Shown here piece after piece: positions 42,665 through 51,976 of a DNA stretch of 64,000 nucleotides. A program made the position numbers and the translations under genes. The DNA comes from Kingella_B sp963529665 (GTDB lineage Bacteria > Pseudomonadota > Gammaproteobacteria > Burkholderiales > Neisseriaceae). Every line of letters begins with the position of its first letter. The stretch's first letter is position 1. Where the stretch lies: assembly GCA_963529665.1 (NCBI GenBank), contig CAUSAG010000006.1:1-64000 (forward strand), read 5' to 3'. Below the pieces are notes generated by a model. It did no database searches. It saw nothing but the letters and a program-made list of their open reading frames with translations, and had not been told where the DNA came from.

Positions 42665-43333
42665 ATGCCCATCCTAGCCATAGACACCAGCACCCAATAC
42701 CTCTCCCTCGCCCTGCACGCCCACGGCGAAACCCAGCTCTACCACGCCGAAGCAGGCAACCACCAATCCGAACACATACTACCGCAAATCCAAGCCCTGT
42801 TTGCCCAAGCGCAAATTCAGGCTGCCGACCTATCCGCCATTGTTTACGCCCAAGGCGCAGGCGCGTTCACAGGGCTGCGCATCGGCATCGGCATTGCCCA
42901 AGGCATCGCCACGCCCTACAACACACCGCTTATCGGCATCCCCTGCCAAGACGCCGTCGCCTACCAAATCCCCAATCATCCCTGCGTACTCGCCGCCACC
43001 GATGCCCGCATGGGTGAAGTGTTCTACGCCTTTTTCAACACCCAAACCCACCAACGGCTCAGCGACTACCAAGTCGCCAAACCCAGCGACATCAGGCAGC
43101 CTGAAAACATTCCCGCCAGTCAAATCATCGGCATTGGCAATGCCTACACGCTGCCCAATCCGCCGTCCTTCGCAGGCACGCCGCAAATGCCCACCGCCGC
43201 CGATTATCTCGCCCTTGCCCAAAGCAAACGCTATCCCGCCACCGCGCCCGAACACGCCGAATTGTTATACGTCCGCAACAAAATCGCCCTTACCGCCGCC
43301 GAGCAACTCGCCCGCAAACAAAGCCCACAATAG
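42665..43333 (+). CDS. tsaB: tRNA threonylcarbamoyladenosine biosynthesis protein TsaB
   Basis: This 222-residue protein is a partner of TsaD in making t6A at position 37 of tRNAs. It has the actin/ASKHA-type N-terminus LAIDTSTQYLSLAL, then SEHILPQIQALF, YAQGAGAFTGLRIGIGIAQGIA and VLAATDARMGEVFYA, all typical of TsaB. A translated DUS is present (IRQPENI). It starts a gene run with yraN, gmhA/diaA and dolP. Confidence 0.93.
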   Translation: MPILAIDTSTQYLSLALHAHGETQLYHAEAGNHQSEHILPQIQALFAQAQIQAADLSAIVYAQGAGAFTGLRIGIGIAQGIATPYNTPLIGIPCQDAVAYQIPNHPCVLAATDARMGEVFYAFFNTQTHQRLSDYQVAKPSDIRQPENIPASQIIGIGNAYTLPNPPSFAGTPQMPTAADYLALAQSKRYPATAPEHAELLYVRNKIALTAAEQLARKQSPQ

Positions 43334-43346
43334 GCAGCCTGAAAAC

Positions 43347-43691
43347 ATGAAACTCAACCACCCTCAAGGACAAGCCGCCGAAGACCAAGCCCTCGCCTAC
43401 CTGCAACAACAAGGCTGCCAACTCATCGAGCGCAACTGGCACTGCAAGCACGGCGAAATAGACCTCATCATGCTTTCAGGCTGCCTGCTGCTCTTTATTG
43501 AAGTAAAATACCGCAAAAACAACCGCTACGGCGGCGCCGCATACAGCATCACCCCCAGCAAACTGCGCAAACTCCAAACCACCGCCGAACTCTATTTGCA
43601 ACAACATCCCCACAACGGCGCCTGCCGCATTGATGCCTTACTCATCGAAGGCAATCTCCCTCCCCAATGGATACAAAACATCACCGCTTAA
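43347..43691 (+). CDS. yraN: YraN family (UPF0102) endonuclease-like protein
   Basis: This 114-residue protein has the restriction-endonuclease-like core of the UPF0102 family: GQAAEDQALAYLQQQG, then GEIDLIM...FIEVKYRK with the D-E-V-K type active-site residues. A DUS is translated inside the core as LSGCL, between the Asp and the EVK motif, where the family normally has a variable turn. Its biological role is not firmly known. The DUS-ATG junction (GCAGCCTGAAAACATG) replaces a normal ribosome binding site. Confidence 0.9.
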   Translation: MKLNHPQGQAAEDQALAYLQQQGCQLIERNWHCKHGEIDLIMLSGCLLLFIEVKYRKNNRYGGAAYSITPSKLRKLQTTAELYLQQHPHNGACRIDALLIEGNLPPQWIQNITA

Positions 43692-43708
43692 ACCACAGGA
43701 GACCCATC

Positions 43709-44305
43709 ATGACCACCTTAACCCAGCGCGTTGCCGAGCATTTCAACGAAAGCATCCAAACCAAACAACAAGCCGCCCAAGTGCTCGCCGAGCCCACTGC
43801 CCAAGCCGCCGAACTGCTCTTCAACACCCTTGCCAACGACGGCAAATTCCTCATCTGCGGCAACGGCGGTTCCGCAGCCGATGCCCAACACTTCGCCGCC
43901 GAAATGACAGGGCGCTTTGAAAAAGAACGCATGGAACTTGCCGGCATCGCCCTAACCACCGACACCTCCGCGCTCACCGCCATCGGCAACGACTACGGCT
44001 TTGACCACATATTCAGCAAACAAGTGCGCGCACTCGGGCGCACAGGCGACGTGCTCGTCGGCATCTCCACATCAGGCAACTCAGGCAACGTTATAGAAGC
44101 CATCAAAGCCGCCCACGAAAACGGCATGCACGTTATCGCGCTCACTGGACGCGACGGCGGCAAAATCGCCCAAATACTCAAAAAAGGCGACGTATTGCTC
44201 AACGTCCCCTATCCGCGCACCGCACGCATCCAAGAAGTCCACATCCTGCTCATCCACGCCATGTGCGACTGCATAGACACCATGCTCACCGAAGGCATCG
44301 CCTAA
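43709..44305 (+). CDS. gmhA: Phosphoheptose isomerase / DiaA-like SIS-domain protein
   Basis: This 198-residue SIS-domain protein matches the GmhA/DiaA group: LICGNGGSAADAQHFAAEMTG, FEKERMELAGIALTTDTS, GISTSGNSGNVIEAI and VHILLIHAMCDCID. The Glu (AAEMTG) and His (LIHAMC) expected of GmhA catalysis are present, so an LPS heptose role is likely. The position between yraN and dolP is, however, that of diaA (yraO) in enterobacteria, so a replication-initiation role cannot be ruled out. An AGGAGA ribosome binding site precedes the ATG. Confidence 0.88.
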   Translation: MTTLTQRVAEHFNESIQTKQQAAQVLAEPTAQAAELLFNTLANDGKFLICGNGGSAADAQHFAAEMTGRFEKERMELAGIALTTDTSALTAIGNDYGFDHIFSKQVRALGRTGDVLVGISTSGNSGNVIEAIKAAHENGMHVIALTGRDGGKIAQILKKGDVLLNVPYPRTARIQEVHILLIHAMCDCIDTMLTEGIA

Positions 44306-44313
44306 TCCCCCAA

Positions 44314-44352
44314 AGGCAGCCTGAAAACCGCAAAACCCGCTTTCAGGCTGCC
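44314..44352 (+). terminator. Inverted DUS pair between gmhA and dolP
   Basis: AAAGGCAGCCTGAAAAC and TTTCAGGCTGCC pair just after gmhA. A TATAAT near 44390 suggests dolP has its own promoter. Confidence 0.55.
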
Positions 44353-44461
44353 CACAAGCCCCAATTACTCATCCCCGACCATTTACGCTATAATCCGCCC
44401 CCGCCATAACATTCAGGCTGCCCCATCAGCAGCAGCCTGAAAACAAACACAGGAGACACCC

Positions 44462-45085
44462 ATGACCCCAATCAAACACATCATCGCAGCCAGTCTCATC
44501 ATCAGCACACTTGGCGGTTGCGCCACAGCCATCGTAGGCGGCGCAGCAGCAGGCGCCAACTCCATCGCCAATCGTCGCACCATCGGCACACAATTTGACG
44601 ACGAAACCACCGAAATGCACATCCGCACCAACGCCAAAGCCCTTATCAAACAAAACAACCCCAACAGCACCGCCACCCTATCCGTTATCAGCTACAACCG
44701 CAAAGTGCTGCTGCTGGGACAAGTCCTCACCGAAACCGAAAAACAACTCGCCGAACAAGCCGCGCGCAACGAACCACAAGTGCAAAACGTTTACAACTAC
44801 ATCAACGTATCCAGCGAACCGCGCACCGTCGCCAACATCAACTACGACACATGGCTCACCTCCAAGCTACGCAGCAAACTGCTCACGCTAACCACATCAG
44901 GCGTGTACCCTGGGCACGTTAAAGTCGTATCGTTTAACAGTGTAGTTTACGTTTTTGGCTTGCTCACCCCCGAGCAACAAACCCTTGTTAGCAACACCGT
45001 TAGCAGCGTAGCTGGCGTGCAACAAGTCGTAACACTTTATGAAACCTACACCCCCGCCAGCGTGCAATCCACGCCAGCGCAATAA
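44462..45085 (+). CDS. dolP: BON-domain outer-membrane lipoprotein DolP (YraP/GNA2091-like)
   Basis: This 207-residue lipoprotein has a signal peptide with lipobox LGGC (about residues 17-20), then two BON domains (about 45-115 and 120-190; for example VISYNRKVLLLGQVLTETEK and VVSFNSVVYVFGLLTPEQQ). DolP helps maintain the outer membrane. The meningococcal homologue is GNA2091, a component of a vaccine fusion protein. It follows yraN and the GmhA/DiaA gene as in enterobacteria. An AGGAGA ribosome binding site precedes the ATG. Confidence 0.92.
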   Translation: MTPIKHIIAASLIISTLGGCATAIVGGAAAGANSIANRRTIGTQFDDETTEMHIRTNAKALIKQNNPNSTATLSVISYNRKVLLLGQVLTETEKQLAEQAARNEPQVQNVYNYINVSSEPRTVANINYDTWLTSKLRSKLLTLTTSGVYPGHVKVVSFNSVVYVFGLLTPEQQTLVSNTVSSVAGVQQVVTLYETYTPASVQSTPAQ

Positions 45086-45130
45086 TCAACCACAGGCAGC
45101 TTTTCAGGCTGCCTAAAACACGGAAAAACT

Positions 45131-45736
45131 ATGTTCACAAACCGCAAAAACAAAGGAAAAATCACCTTCGGCAACATCATGCTCACCCTCCTAGTGCTCG
45201 GACTATTTGTTGTCATCGGACTTATCGGTACGCTATACGTTACCCTTACCAAAACCCCCGAGCAAACCGCCGCTAACTACAAACGCGAGCAAGAAAGCCA
45301 AGCCCAAATTGAATGCTGGTCGCCCACCAACAAATCAGGTCGCGACTGCGGCGCCAGCGCCCCTGCCCAAACCAGCACTACCCAAAAAAGTGCCGCATCC
45401 GCCATCGCCAACCAAATTGAAGCCGAACACCAAGCCGCATCCGAAGCAGGCTTGCTAGACGATGGCGCGCTCACCCGCGGCGAAGCCCCGAAAAAACCGA
45501 AAAAAATCACGCCCAAAAGCGCCGAGCGTGAGCTAATCCCACAAAACAGCGGCGATGAAGGCACGCCACTTGTTGCCCAAGAAGAACGACAAACACGCCC
45601 CGTTGCCGAGCAACAACCCCGCCCAGCCAAAAAACCACGCGCAGAAATTGACACTACAGGCGAGCGCGTGCTCACGCCCGCTCCGCGTCCAAGCAAACGC
45701 GATAATTCCGATGCCACCAACGCCTTGTTTGATTAA
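45131..45736 (+). CDS. Bitopic membrane protein with long charged tail, unknown function
   Basis: This 201-residue protein has one N-terminal helix (about 17-38, IMLTLLVLGLFVVIGLIGTLYV) and an extended, low-complexity tail rich in Ala, Lys, Glu and Pro, with a conserved-looking Cys pair (CWSPTNKSGRDC). The tail is probably periplasmic. I do not recognise the family. It follows dolP by 45 bp across a DUS pair. Confidence 0.65.
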   Translation: MFTNRKNKGKITFGNIMLTLLVLGLFVVIGLIGTLYVTLTKTPEQTAANYKREQESQAQIECWSPTNKSGRDCGASAPAQTSTTQKSAASAIANQIEAEHQAASEAGLLDDGALTRGEAPKKPKKITPKSAERELIPQNSGDEGTPLVAQEERQTRPVAEQQPRPAKKPRAEIDTTGERVLTPAPRPSKRDNSDATNALFD

Positions 45737-45751
45737 ATGCGCACATTTTGC

Positions 45752-45780
45752 TTGACGCATTAACGCAATATTTCTATAAT
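45752..45780 (+). promoter_or_regulatory. Strong promoter of tRNA-Lys
   Basis: TTGACG at 45752-45757 and a consensus TATAAT at 45775-45780 are separated by exactly 17 bp, placing the start about 5 bp before the tRNA. Confidence 0.85.
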
Positions 45781-45791
45781 TCGCGTCTTTC

Positions 45792-45864
45792 GGGTCGTTA
45801 GCTCAGTCGGTAGAGCAGCGGACTTTTAATCCGTTGGTCGAGCGTTCGAATCGCTCACGACCCA
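45792..45864 (+). tRNA. tRNA-Lys (anticodon UUU)
   Basis: The 73-base cloverleaf has acceptor stem GGGTCGT/ACGACCC, D arm GCTC-AGTCGGTA-GAGC, anticodon stem CGGAC/ATCCG region around CTTTTAA with anticodon TTT, and T arm GAGCG-TTCGAAT-CGCTC. The 3' CCA is not fully encoded. A strong promoter precedes it and an intrinsic terminator follows, so it is a single-gene transcript. Confidence 0.96.
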
Positions 45865-45869
45865 TATTC

Positions 45870-45900
45870 AAAGCCAAGTTTTCAAAACTTGGCTTTCTTT
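45870..45900 (+). terminator. Terminator of tRNA-Lys
   Basis: AAGCCAAGTTTT and AAAACTTGGCTT form a long perfect stem followed by TCTTTG. Confidence 0.85.
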
Positions 45901-45967
45901 GTTTTGCACTTCTTGCAAACATCAATACAACTTTTCAGGCTGCCAATCCCCAAAGGCAGCCTGAAAC

Positions 45968-47218
45968 TCATCTCACCTGCCCATCGCCCAACACCACCCA
46001 TTTTTGCGAAGTCAACCCATGCAATCCCACCGGCCCGCGCACATGGATTTTATCGGTGGAAATGCCGATTTCTGCGCCTAAGCCGTATTCAAAACCATCG
46101 GCAAAGCGCGTGGAAGCGTTCACCATCACGCTGGCGCTGTCCACCGCGCGCAGGAATTGGTTGGCGCGGGTGTAGTTTTCCGTGATGATGCTGTCGGTGT
46201 GGTGGCTGCCGTGGGTGTTGATGTGGGCGATGGCGGCGTCCAAATCGTCCATAATTTTGATGGATAAAATCAGCGCCAAGTATTCGGTGTCCCAGTCTTC
46301 ATCAGAAGCAGCCTGAATTTCGGGCAACACGGCGCGTGTGCGCTCGCAGCCGCGCAGTTCCACTTGCTTTTCGGCGAGCTTGGCGGCAACGGCGGGCAGC
46401 AAATCGGCAGCGCGGCTTTGGTGCACCAGCAGCGTTTCCAGCGTGTTGCACGTTCCGCAGCGCGATGTTTTGGCGTTGAACACGATGTTTACCGCTTTTT
46501 CCGCATCGGCACTTTCGTCTAAATAAATGTGGCAAATGCCGTCCAAATGCTTGATAACAGGCACGCGGGCTTCGGCGCTGATGCGTGCCACCAAGGATTT
46601 GCCGCCACGCGGAATAATCACGTCAATCAAATCAGGCAGTTGCAGCATCGCGCCCACGCTTTCGCGGCTGGTATTTTCCACAAAGCAAACGGCGTTTTCA
46701 GGCAGCCCTGTTTCGCGCAAGGCTTGGCGAATGAGCTGCGATAGCGCCATATTGCTGTGAAACGCCTCGCTGCCGCCGCGCAAAATGCAGGCGTTGCCCG
46801 ATTTAAGGCACAGCGCCGCCGCATCCACGGTTACATTCGGGCGCGATTCGTAAATAATGCCAATCACGCCCAGCGGCACGCGCATTTTGCCGATGCGCAA
46901 ACCATTGGGGCGCAAACGAAATTCGTCCATTTCGCCTACGGGATCGGGCAAGGCAGCTATTTGGTGTAAGCCTTCAATCATGGTTTTCAGGCTGCCTTCG
47001 GTGATTTTTAGGCGATCCAGCAGGGCTTCGGACAAGCCTTTTTGCTTGCCGTTTTCAAGGTCTTGCTGATTGGCAGCAAAGAGCGCGGCTTGGTTGGCTT
47101 GGATTAAATCGGCAAGGCGCAGCAGGGCGGCGTTTTTGGCGGCGCTGTCGGCTTGGGCGATTTGATAGAACGCGGCTTTGGCAGCTTGGGCGATTTGGCG
47201 GATGTAGTCTTGTGGCAT
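45968..47218 (-). CDS. proA: Gamma-glutamyl phosphate reductase
   Basis: This 416-residue NADPH-dependent enzyme reduces gamma-glutamyl phosphate to the semialdehyde in proline biosynthesis. The catalytic Cys is in SRCGTCNTLETLLVH; other markers are GVIGIIYESRPNVTVDAAAL, KSGNACILRGGSEA and PRGGKSLVARI. Length is typical. A translated DUS core is seen at TEGSLKTM. proB is not adjacent. A GGAGTT ribosome binding site precedes the ATG. Confidence 0.96.
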   Translation of the reverse strand: MPQDYIRQIAQAAKAAFYQIAQADSAAKNAALLRLADLIQANQAALFAANQQDLENGKQKGLSEALLDRLKITEGSLKTMIEGLHQIAALPDPVGEMDEFRLRPNGLRIGKMRVPLGVIGIIYESRPNVTVDAAALCLKSGNACILRGGSEAFHSNMALSQLIRQALRETGLPENAVCFVENTSRESVGAMLQLPDLIDVIIPRGGKSLVARISAEARVPVIKHLDGICHIYLDESADAEKAVNIVFNAKTSRCGTCNTLETLLVHQSRAADLLPAVAAKLAEKQVELRGCERTRAVLPEIQAASDEDWDTEYLALILSIKIMDDLDAAIAHINTHGSHHTDSIITENYTRANQFLRAVDSASVMVNASTRFADGFEYGLGAEIGISTDKIHVRGPVGLHGLTSQKWVVLGDGQVR

Positions 47219-47363
47219 GGTAACTCCTTGTTTTGTTGTGCTGTTAAAGCAGCCTGAAAAACACGATTATAAAGTGTTTTCAGGTTGCCTTTGCGATGGT
47301 GCAGCGCAGTCAAGAAAGGCAGCTTGAAAGCGATAACTGTTTTTCAGGCTGCCTTGGTTAGAT

Positions 47364-49025
47364 TTAGCTTTCGCGCAATTCGCGGCGCAAGATTTTGCCG
47401 ACATTGGATTTGGGCAACTCGTCGCGGAATTCTATATCGCGGGGGACTTTGTAGCCCGTGAGCTGGGTGCGGCAGTAGGCGATGAGTTCGTCAGCAGTGA
47501 GCGTGTTGTCTTTTTTTACGACAAACAATTTCAGCGCTTCACCTGTTTTGTCGCTTTTCACGCCGATGCAGGCGGCTTCTAGCACTTTGGGATGGGCGAC
47601 AACGATGTCTTCAATCTCGTTGGGATAAACGTTGAACCCTGATACCACAATCAAATCTTTTTTGCGATCAACGATTCTGAGCCAACCGTTTTCATCCATG
47701 ATGGCGATGTCGCCCGTTTCCAGCCAGCCGTTGGGGTCTATGGCTTTGGCGGTTTCTTCTGGGCGATTCCAATAGCCGCGCATCACTTGCGGACCGCGTA
47801 TCCAAAGCTCGCCTGCTTCGCCGATGGGTACTTCGCCGCCGTGTCCATCGCGCAGTTGGATGTCGGTGCTGGGCAGTGGCAAGCCGATACCGCCTGTGTA
47901 TTCGGTAACGTTGAGCGGGTTCACGCACACACCAGGGCTGGCTTCGGTTAAGCCGTAGGCATCCACAATGGGGATGTGCACAAGGTTAAACCATTGTTCG
48001 GCAACGGCTTGTTGCGTTGCCATGCCGCCGCCAAGAGCGAGTTTCCATGTGGCGAAGTTGATGGTTTTAAATTCGGGCTGGTTCATTAAGCCGCGATACA
48101 ACGTGTTAAGCCCGATGAACACGGTGATGGGGTGTTGTTTCAACTCTTTGATAAAGCCGTCTAAATCGCGCGGATTGGCGATGAGTATGCTTTTTGCGCC
48201 TGCTTTGAAAAACAGCAGCAGGTTCACGGTGAGCGCGAAGATGTGATAAAGGGGCAAGGCGGCGATGACCACTTCTTTGCCTTCCACCAGCTTGGCTTTT
48301 ATCCATTCGCCGCCTTGCATCATGTTGGCGCAGATGTTGCCGTGGGTGAGCATTGCGCCTTTGGCAACGCCTGTTGTGCCGCCTGTGTATTGCAAAAAGG
48401 CGAGATCTTCGCGCGTGAGTGCTACGGGCTGGAAGCGATGGGCTGCGCCTTGCTTTAAGGCAGCCTGAAACGTGGTGCTGCCTGCTAATTGGTAGCTGGG
48501 AACGGCTTTTTTGATGTGGCGCAGCACGAAATTCATCAACGCGCCTTTAACCGTGCCAAACATTTCGCCCACGCTGGCGATGATGATGTTTTTGATTTGC
48601 GTGCGCGGCAGCACCAGTTCCAGCGTGTTGGCAAAGTTTTCCAGCACGATGATGGTGCTGGCACCGCTGTCGTTCAGCTGATGTTCCAACTCGCGCGGGG
48701 TGTAAAGCGGATTGGTGTTCACCACCACCATGCCTGCTTTCAGGATGCCGAACACGGCGATGGGGTATTGCAGCAAATTGGGCATCATCACCACAACGCG
48801 CTCGCCGCGTGGCAGCTTGAGCACGTTTTGCAGATAGGAAGCAAATTGATCGGATAGCTCGCCGATTTGCTGGTAACTCAATTCTTTGCCCATGCTGTAA
48901 AACGCGGTTTGCTTACCAAATTTGGCAACGCTTTGTTGCACCACATCTATCATGGATGTGTAGTGCGTGGGGTCTATTTCGGCGTTTATGCCTGCTTCGT
49001 AGCTTTTGAGCCAGATTTTTTCCAT
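47364..49025 (-). CDS. fadD: Long-chain fatty acid-CoA ligase
   Basis: This 553-residue adenylate-forming enzyme activates fatty acids with ATP and CoA. Motifs: the P-loop-like YTGGTTGVAKGAMLTH, DAYGLTEASPGVC, GWLETGDIA (signature region) and the C-terminal LPKSNVGKILRRELRE with the catalytic Lys. Length and N-terminus (MEKIWLKSYEAGINAEID) fit FadD. Role: uptake and use of exogenous fatty acids at the inner membrane. A translated DUS is present (TFQAALKQ). An AAGGAC ribosome binding site precedes the ATG. Confidence 0.95.
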   Translation of the reverse strand: MEKIWLKSYEAGINAEIDPTHYTSMIDVVQQSVAKFGKQTAFYSMGKELSYQQIGELSDQFASYLQNVLKLPRGERVVVMMPNLLQYPIAVFGILKAGMVVVNTNPLYTPRELEHQLNDSGASTIIVLENFANTLELVLPRTQIKNIIIASVGEMFGTVKGALMNFVLRHIKKAVPSYQLAGSTTFQAALKQGAAHRFQPVALTREDLAFLQYTGGTTGVAKGAMLTHGNICANMMQGGEWIKAKLVEGKEVVIAALPLYHIFALTVNLLLFFKAGAKSILIANPRDLDGFIKELKQHPITVFIGLNTLYRGLMNQPEFKTINFATWKLALGGGMATQQAVAEQWFNLVHIPIVDAYGLTEASPGVCVNPLNVTEYTGGIGLPLPSTDIQLRDGHGGEVPIGEAGELWIRGPQVMRGYWNRPEETAKAIDPNGWLETGDIAIMDENGWLRIVDRKKDLIVVSGFNVYPNEIEDIVVAHPKVLEAACIGVKSDKTGEALKLFVVKKDNTLTADELIAYCRTQLTGYKVPRDIEFRDELPKSNVGKILRRELRES

Positions 49026-49051
49026 GTTGGGGTGTCCTTGTGGGGTGGGGA

Positions 49052-49594
49052 TTAGGCAGCCTGCAAAGTGGGGCGAACCAGATTAAAGGTGGTTTTTGCC
49101 AACAATGTGGCAAAGGATTGTGGATTAAAACTGTTGCCTTTATACAAAACGGCATAGCGTTCCGCCTCTTCTACCCATTGATACGGGGAGATTTGAAAGC
49201 CGTTGCGCAGATAAAAATCCAAACGCTTTTGGCGTTGCTGGGCATCGGCAGCGTTGGCATCGGGCGTGCGGATGTCTAACACGATGGTATCGCTAGGATA
49301 TTGCCGTTCCAGCTCGGCGATGATGCGCGAGCCATAGCCTTGCGAACGGCATTGCGCATCAATGGCGAAATACAGCACAAACAGCAGTCCTTCGCCATGA
49401 ATTAAGTAAACAAAACCAATGGGTTGTTGCTGTTCATCCACAATGGCATCAAAGCGGATGGCTGGGCGCAGTGAGAAAAGCCGTAGCCCCCAAAAAGGAA
49501 AACGGTCTTCTGCAGGAAAGGCTTGTTGATAAAGCTGCTGGGCGTATTGGCGCAGATGCGGCTGTTTTAATAGGGCGATGGGGATAAATTGCAT
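49052..49594 (-). CDS. GNAT family N-acetyltransferase
   Basis: About 180 residues from ATG 49594 (MQFIPIALLKQPHLRQYAQQLYQ). Acetyl-CoA binding motif A is QCRSQGYGSRIIAELE, followed by IVLDIRTPDANAADAQQRQKR and FYLRNGF, typical of GNAT enzymes. A frame extension upstream consists of translated DUS sequence and is rejected. The substrate is unknown. It lies between fadD and mnmA, all on the minus strand. Confidence 0.85.
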   Translation of the reverse strand: MQFIPIALLKQPHLRQYAQQLYQQAFPAEDRFPFWGLRLFSLRPAIRFDAIVDEQQQPIGFVYLIHGEGLLFVLYFAIDAQCRSQGYGSRIIAELERQYPSDTIVLDIRTPDANAADAQQRQKRLDFYLRNGFQISPYQWVEEAERYAVLYKGNSFNPQSFATLLAKTTFNLVRPTLQAA

Positions 49595-49612
49595 GGGGGT
49601 AAGCTGGATAAG

Positions 49613-49651
49613 GCAGCCTGAAAACGAGTAAACAGGCTTTTCAGGCTGCCT
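49613..49651 (-). terminator. Inverted DUS pair between mnmA and the GNAT gene
   Basis: AGGCAGCCTGAAAACG and CTTTTCAGGCTGCC pair just downstream of mnmA on the minus strand. Confidence 0.55.
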
Positions 49652-49663
49652 ATTTCGCAATAA

Positions 49664-50752
49664 CTATTTCACAATAACGAGCTTATCGGTTTCGGTAATC
49701 ACGCCGCCGCCTAGGCAGATGTCGCCATCGTATAGCACAGCGGATTGGCCGGGGGTAACTGCCCATTGCGGCGCGTCAAAAATTAGCTCGGCGCTGCCAT
49801 CATCCAAATAACGCAGTTCGCACGGAGCATCTGCCATGCGGTAGCGCGTTTTGCAGGTGTAGCGTCCTGTGGCGGGCTTTGCGGGCAGCGTCCACGATAG
49901 CCGGTTCATTTTCAGGCTGCCTGAATAGAGCAGGGGGTCGTCATGCCCTTGCACCACGATTAACTCGTTGCGGGCGATGTTTTTACCCGCCACAAACCAC
50001 GGCTCGCCCGCGCCGCCAATGCCCAAGCCTTTGCGCTGCCCAATGGTGTAAAAGGTTAAGCCGATGTGTTCGCCAACTATTTTGCCCTCTGGCGTTACCA
50101 TGTTGCCGTTGTGGGTGGGCAGGTATTTTTGTAGAAATTCGCGGAAAGGTCGCTCGCCAATAAAGCAAATGCCTGTGCTATCTTTTTTGGCGGCAGTAGG
50201 CAGCCTGAAATTGCGGGCAAGGCGGCGCACTTCGGTTTTTTGCATACCGCCCAGCGGGAATAGGGCGCGTTCAAGCTGAAAGGGTTGCAAGCGGTAGAGG
50301 AAATAGCTTTGGTCTTTGCTGCTGTCTGCGCCTTTGAGCAGATAATGCACGCCCTCGCGCACTTCTTTGCGGGCGTAATGCCCTGTGGCGATGGCTTCTG
50401 CGCCTTGCTCTATGGCGTGTTCCAAAAAGCATTTGAATTTGATTTCGGCGTTGCACAGCACATCGGGGTTGGGCGTTCTGCCCGCTTCGTATTCTTGCAG
50501 AAAATAGGCGAACACTTTGTCTTTGTATTGCGCCGCGAAATTGACGATGTCGATGTCTATGCCGATGATGTCGGCGACCGCCATCGCGTCGAGCGAGTCT
50601 TCCTTGATGCTGCAATATTGGTCGTTGTTGTCGTCTTCCCAGTTTTGCATGAAGATGCCGCGCACGTTGTGCCCTTGCTGGTGCAACAGCGCGGCGGTTA
50701 CGGAGCTATCCACCCCGCCCGATAAGCCGACAATGATGTTTTGAGATTGCAT
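49664..50752 (-). CDS. mnmA: tRNA-specific 2-thiouridylase MnmA
   Basis: This 362-residue enzyme forms 2-thiouridine at the wobble position of Lys, Glu and Gln tRNAs. The PP-loop is GLSGGVDSS (residues 9-17). The catalytic Cys pair lies in DVLCNAEIKF and STGICFIG. TIGQRKGLGIGG is another hallmark. Two translated DUS copies occur, at NFRLPTAAKKD and YSGSLKMN, both at domain-surface positions. Its substrate tRNA-Lys(UUU) is also encoded in this window. Confidence 0.96.
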   Translation of the reverse strand: MQSQNIIVGLSGGVDSSVTAALLHQQGHNVRGIFMQNWEDDNNDQYCSIKEDSLDAMAVADIIGIDIDIVNFAAQYKDKVFAYFLQEYEAGRTPNPDVLCNAEIKFKCFLEHAIEQGAEAIATGHYARKEVREGVHYLLKGADSSKDQSYFLYRLQPFQLERALFPLGGMQKTEVRRLARNFRLPTAAKKDSTGICFIGERPFREFLQKYLPTHNGNMVTPEGKIVGEHIGLTFYTIGQRKGLGIGGAGEPWFVAGKNIARNELIVVQGHDDPLLYSGSLKMNRLSWTLPAKPATGRYTCKTRYRMADAPCELRYLDDGSAELIFDAPQWAVTPGQSAVLYDGDICLGGGVITETDKLVIVK

Positions 50753-50902
50753 GATGAGTGTCCTTATGAAGCGATGTATTTTAGCATGATGCAGGCGTTT
50801 TCAGGCTGCCTACTGGTGTGCAAATAGGCAGCCTGAAAACAAGAATGATGGCGTGGTTTGCCGATTTCAAGCGCCGCGTCCATATCAACACTACGCCCTG
50901 CC

Positions 50903-50956
50903 AAAGGCAGCCTGAAAACGGTTTTATAGGTTTTTTCCGTTTTCAGGCTGCCTTTA
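50903..50956. terminator. Inverted DUS pair downstream of lepB
   Basis: AAAGGCAGCCTGAAAACGG and CGTTTTCAGGCTGCCTTT pair across a T-rich spacer; the structure works in both directions and would end the lepB transcript. Confidence 0.65.
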
Positions 50957-50959
50957 GGC

Positions 50960-51976
50960 TTATTTGATGATGGTACCCACGCGGCTCATCTCGCCCGTGT
51001 TCAACCAAATCATAAACGCCTTGCCCACAATCAACTTATCGTCCACAAAGCCCCAATAGCGGCTGTCTGCGCTGTTGTCGCGGTTATCGCCCATGGCAAA
51101 ATATTTGCCCGCAGGCACGGTACATTTGAAGCTACTGCCATCTTCCGCGTATTCGCAATTTTGCTGCAAACCGCTTTCAAAGCCCGATTGCATAAACATC
51201 GCTTGGTAGTGATTCCATGTTGGCGCATCCACCGCAGGCGCGCCGTCCACTTTCAACACATCAAACGTTCTGTCTTCAAATGTGGATTGAAAGCGCTCGG
51301 CTTGGCGGGGAATGCTGCTGTTGCCATCATCGGGATAGGTGTAGCGCCCTTGCGATACATCCACGCTGGCTTTGCCGTTCACCGTTAAAATTTTGTCTTT
51401 ATATTCAACCGTATCGCCGCCCACCGCCACAATGCGCTTGATGTAATTATTCTGCGGCTCAACAGGATAATTAAACACCACCACATCGCCGCGCTGAATG
51501 CTGCCCGTGGGAATCGCCACCGTGTTCAGCACAGGCACGCGGATGCCATAGCTAAACTTGTTCACCAAAATAAAATCGCCCTTCACTAGCCCCGAGCGCA
51601 TCGAGCTGGACGGGATTTGAAACGGCTCGATAATAAACGTGCGCACAATAAACACCACCGCGATAATGGGGAAAAAGCCTGCCATATAATCGCGCAAATG
51701 GTTGTTATCAGGCTTGATTTTGTCTTTATGGCTGAGTTTTTGCCACAGCCAAATCGCGCCCGTGAACGCGGTAAACAGCAGCAGCACGGCGGTGAAACTC
51801 CACGCCAAGCCTGTGGACAGGATGCCAAACACTCCTATCATCATCAGCAAATAGCCCCATTGCACGCCCGAGCCCCAATCGCCTGTTTCCAAGCGTTTCT
51901 TGTTGCCTGCTGCCAGCATGATTGCTCCGATAACGAAAAGCGCGATGGCGCCGAATAGAATGAAATTGTTGTTCAC
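50960..51976 (-). CDS. lepB: Signal peptidase I
   Basis: This 338-residue inner-membrane protease removes signal peptides. Translation probably starts at GTG 51976, which follows AAAGGA; the open frame reaches further upstream without a better start. N-terminal membrane segments (about 4-23 and 40-75) precede the catalytic domain. The catalytic Ser is in PSSSMRSG (about Ser125) and Lys in NYIKRIVAVGGD (about Lys180); FAMGDNRDNSADSRYWG is the conserved box E. It is separated from lepA by a roughly 1-kb region with broken genes. Confidence 0.95.
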   Translation of the reverse strand: MNNNFILFGAIALFVIGAIMLAAGNKKRLETGDWGSGVQWGYLLMMIGVFGILSTGLAWSFTAVLLLFTAFTGAIWLWQKLSHKDKIKPDNNHLRDYMAGFFPIIAVVFIVRTFIIEPFQIPSSSMRSGLVKGDFILVNKFSYGIRVPVLNTVAIPTGSIQRGDVVVFNYPVEPQNNYIKRIVAVGGDTVEYKDKILTVNGKASVDVSQGRYTYPDDGNSSIPRQAERFQSTFEDRTFDVLKVDGAPAVDAPTWNHYQAMFMQSGFESGLQQNCEYAEDGSSFKCTVPAGKYFAMGDNRDNSADSRYWGFVDDKLIVGKAFMIWLNTGEMSRVGTIIK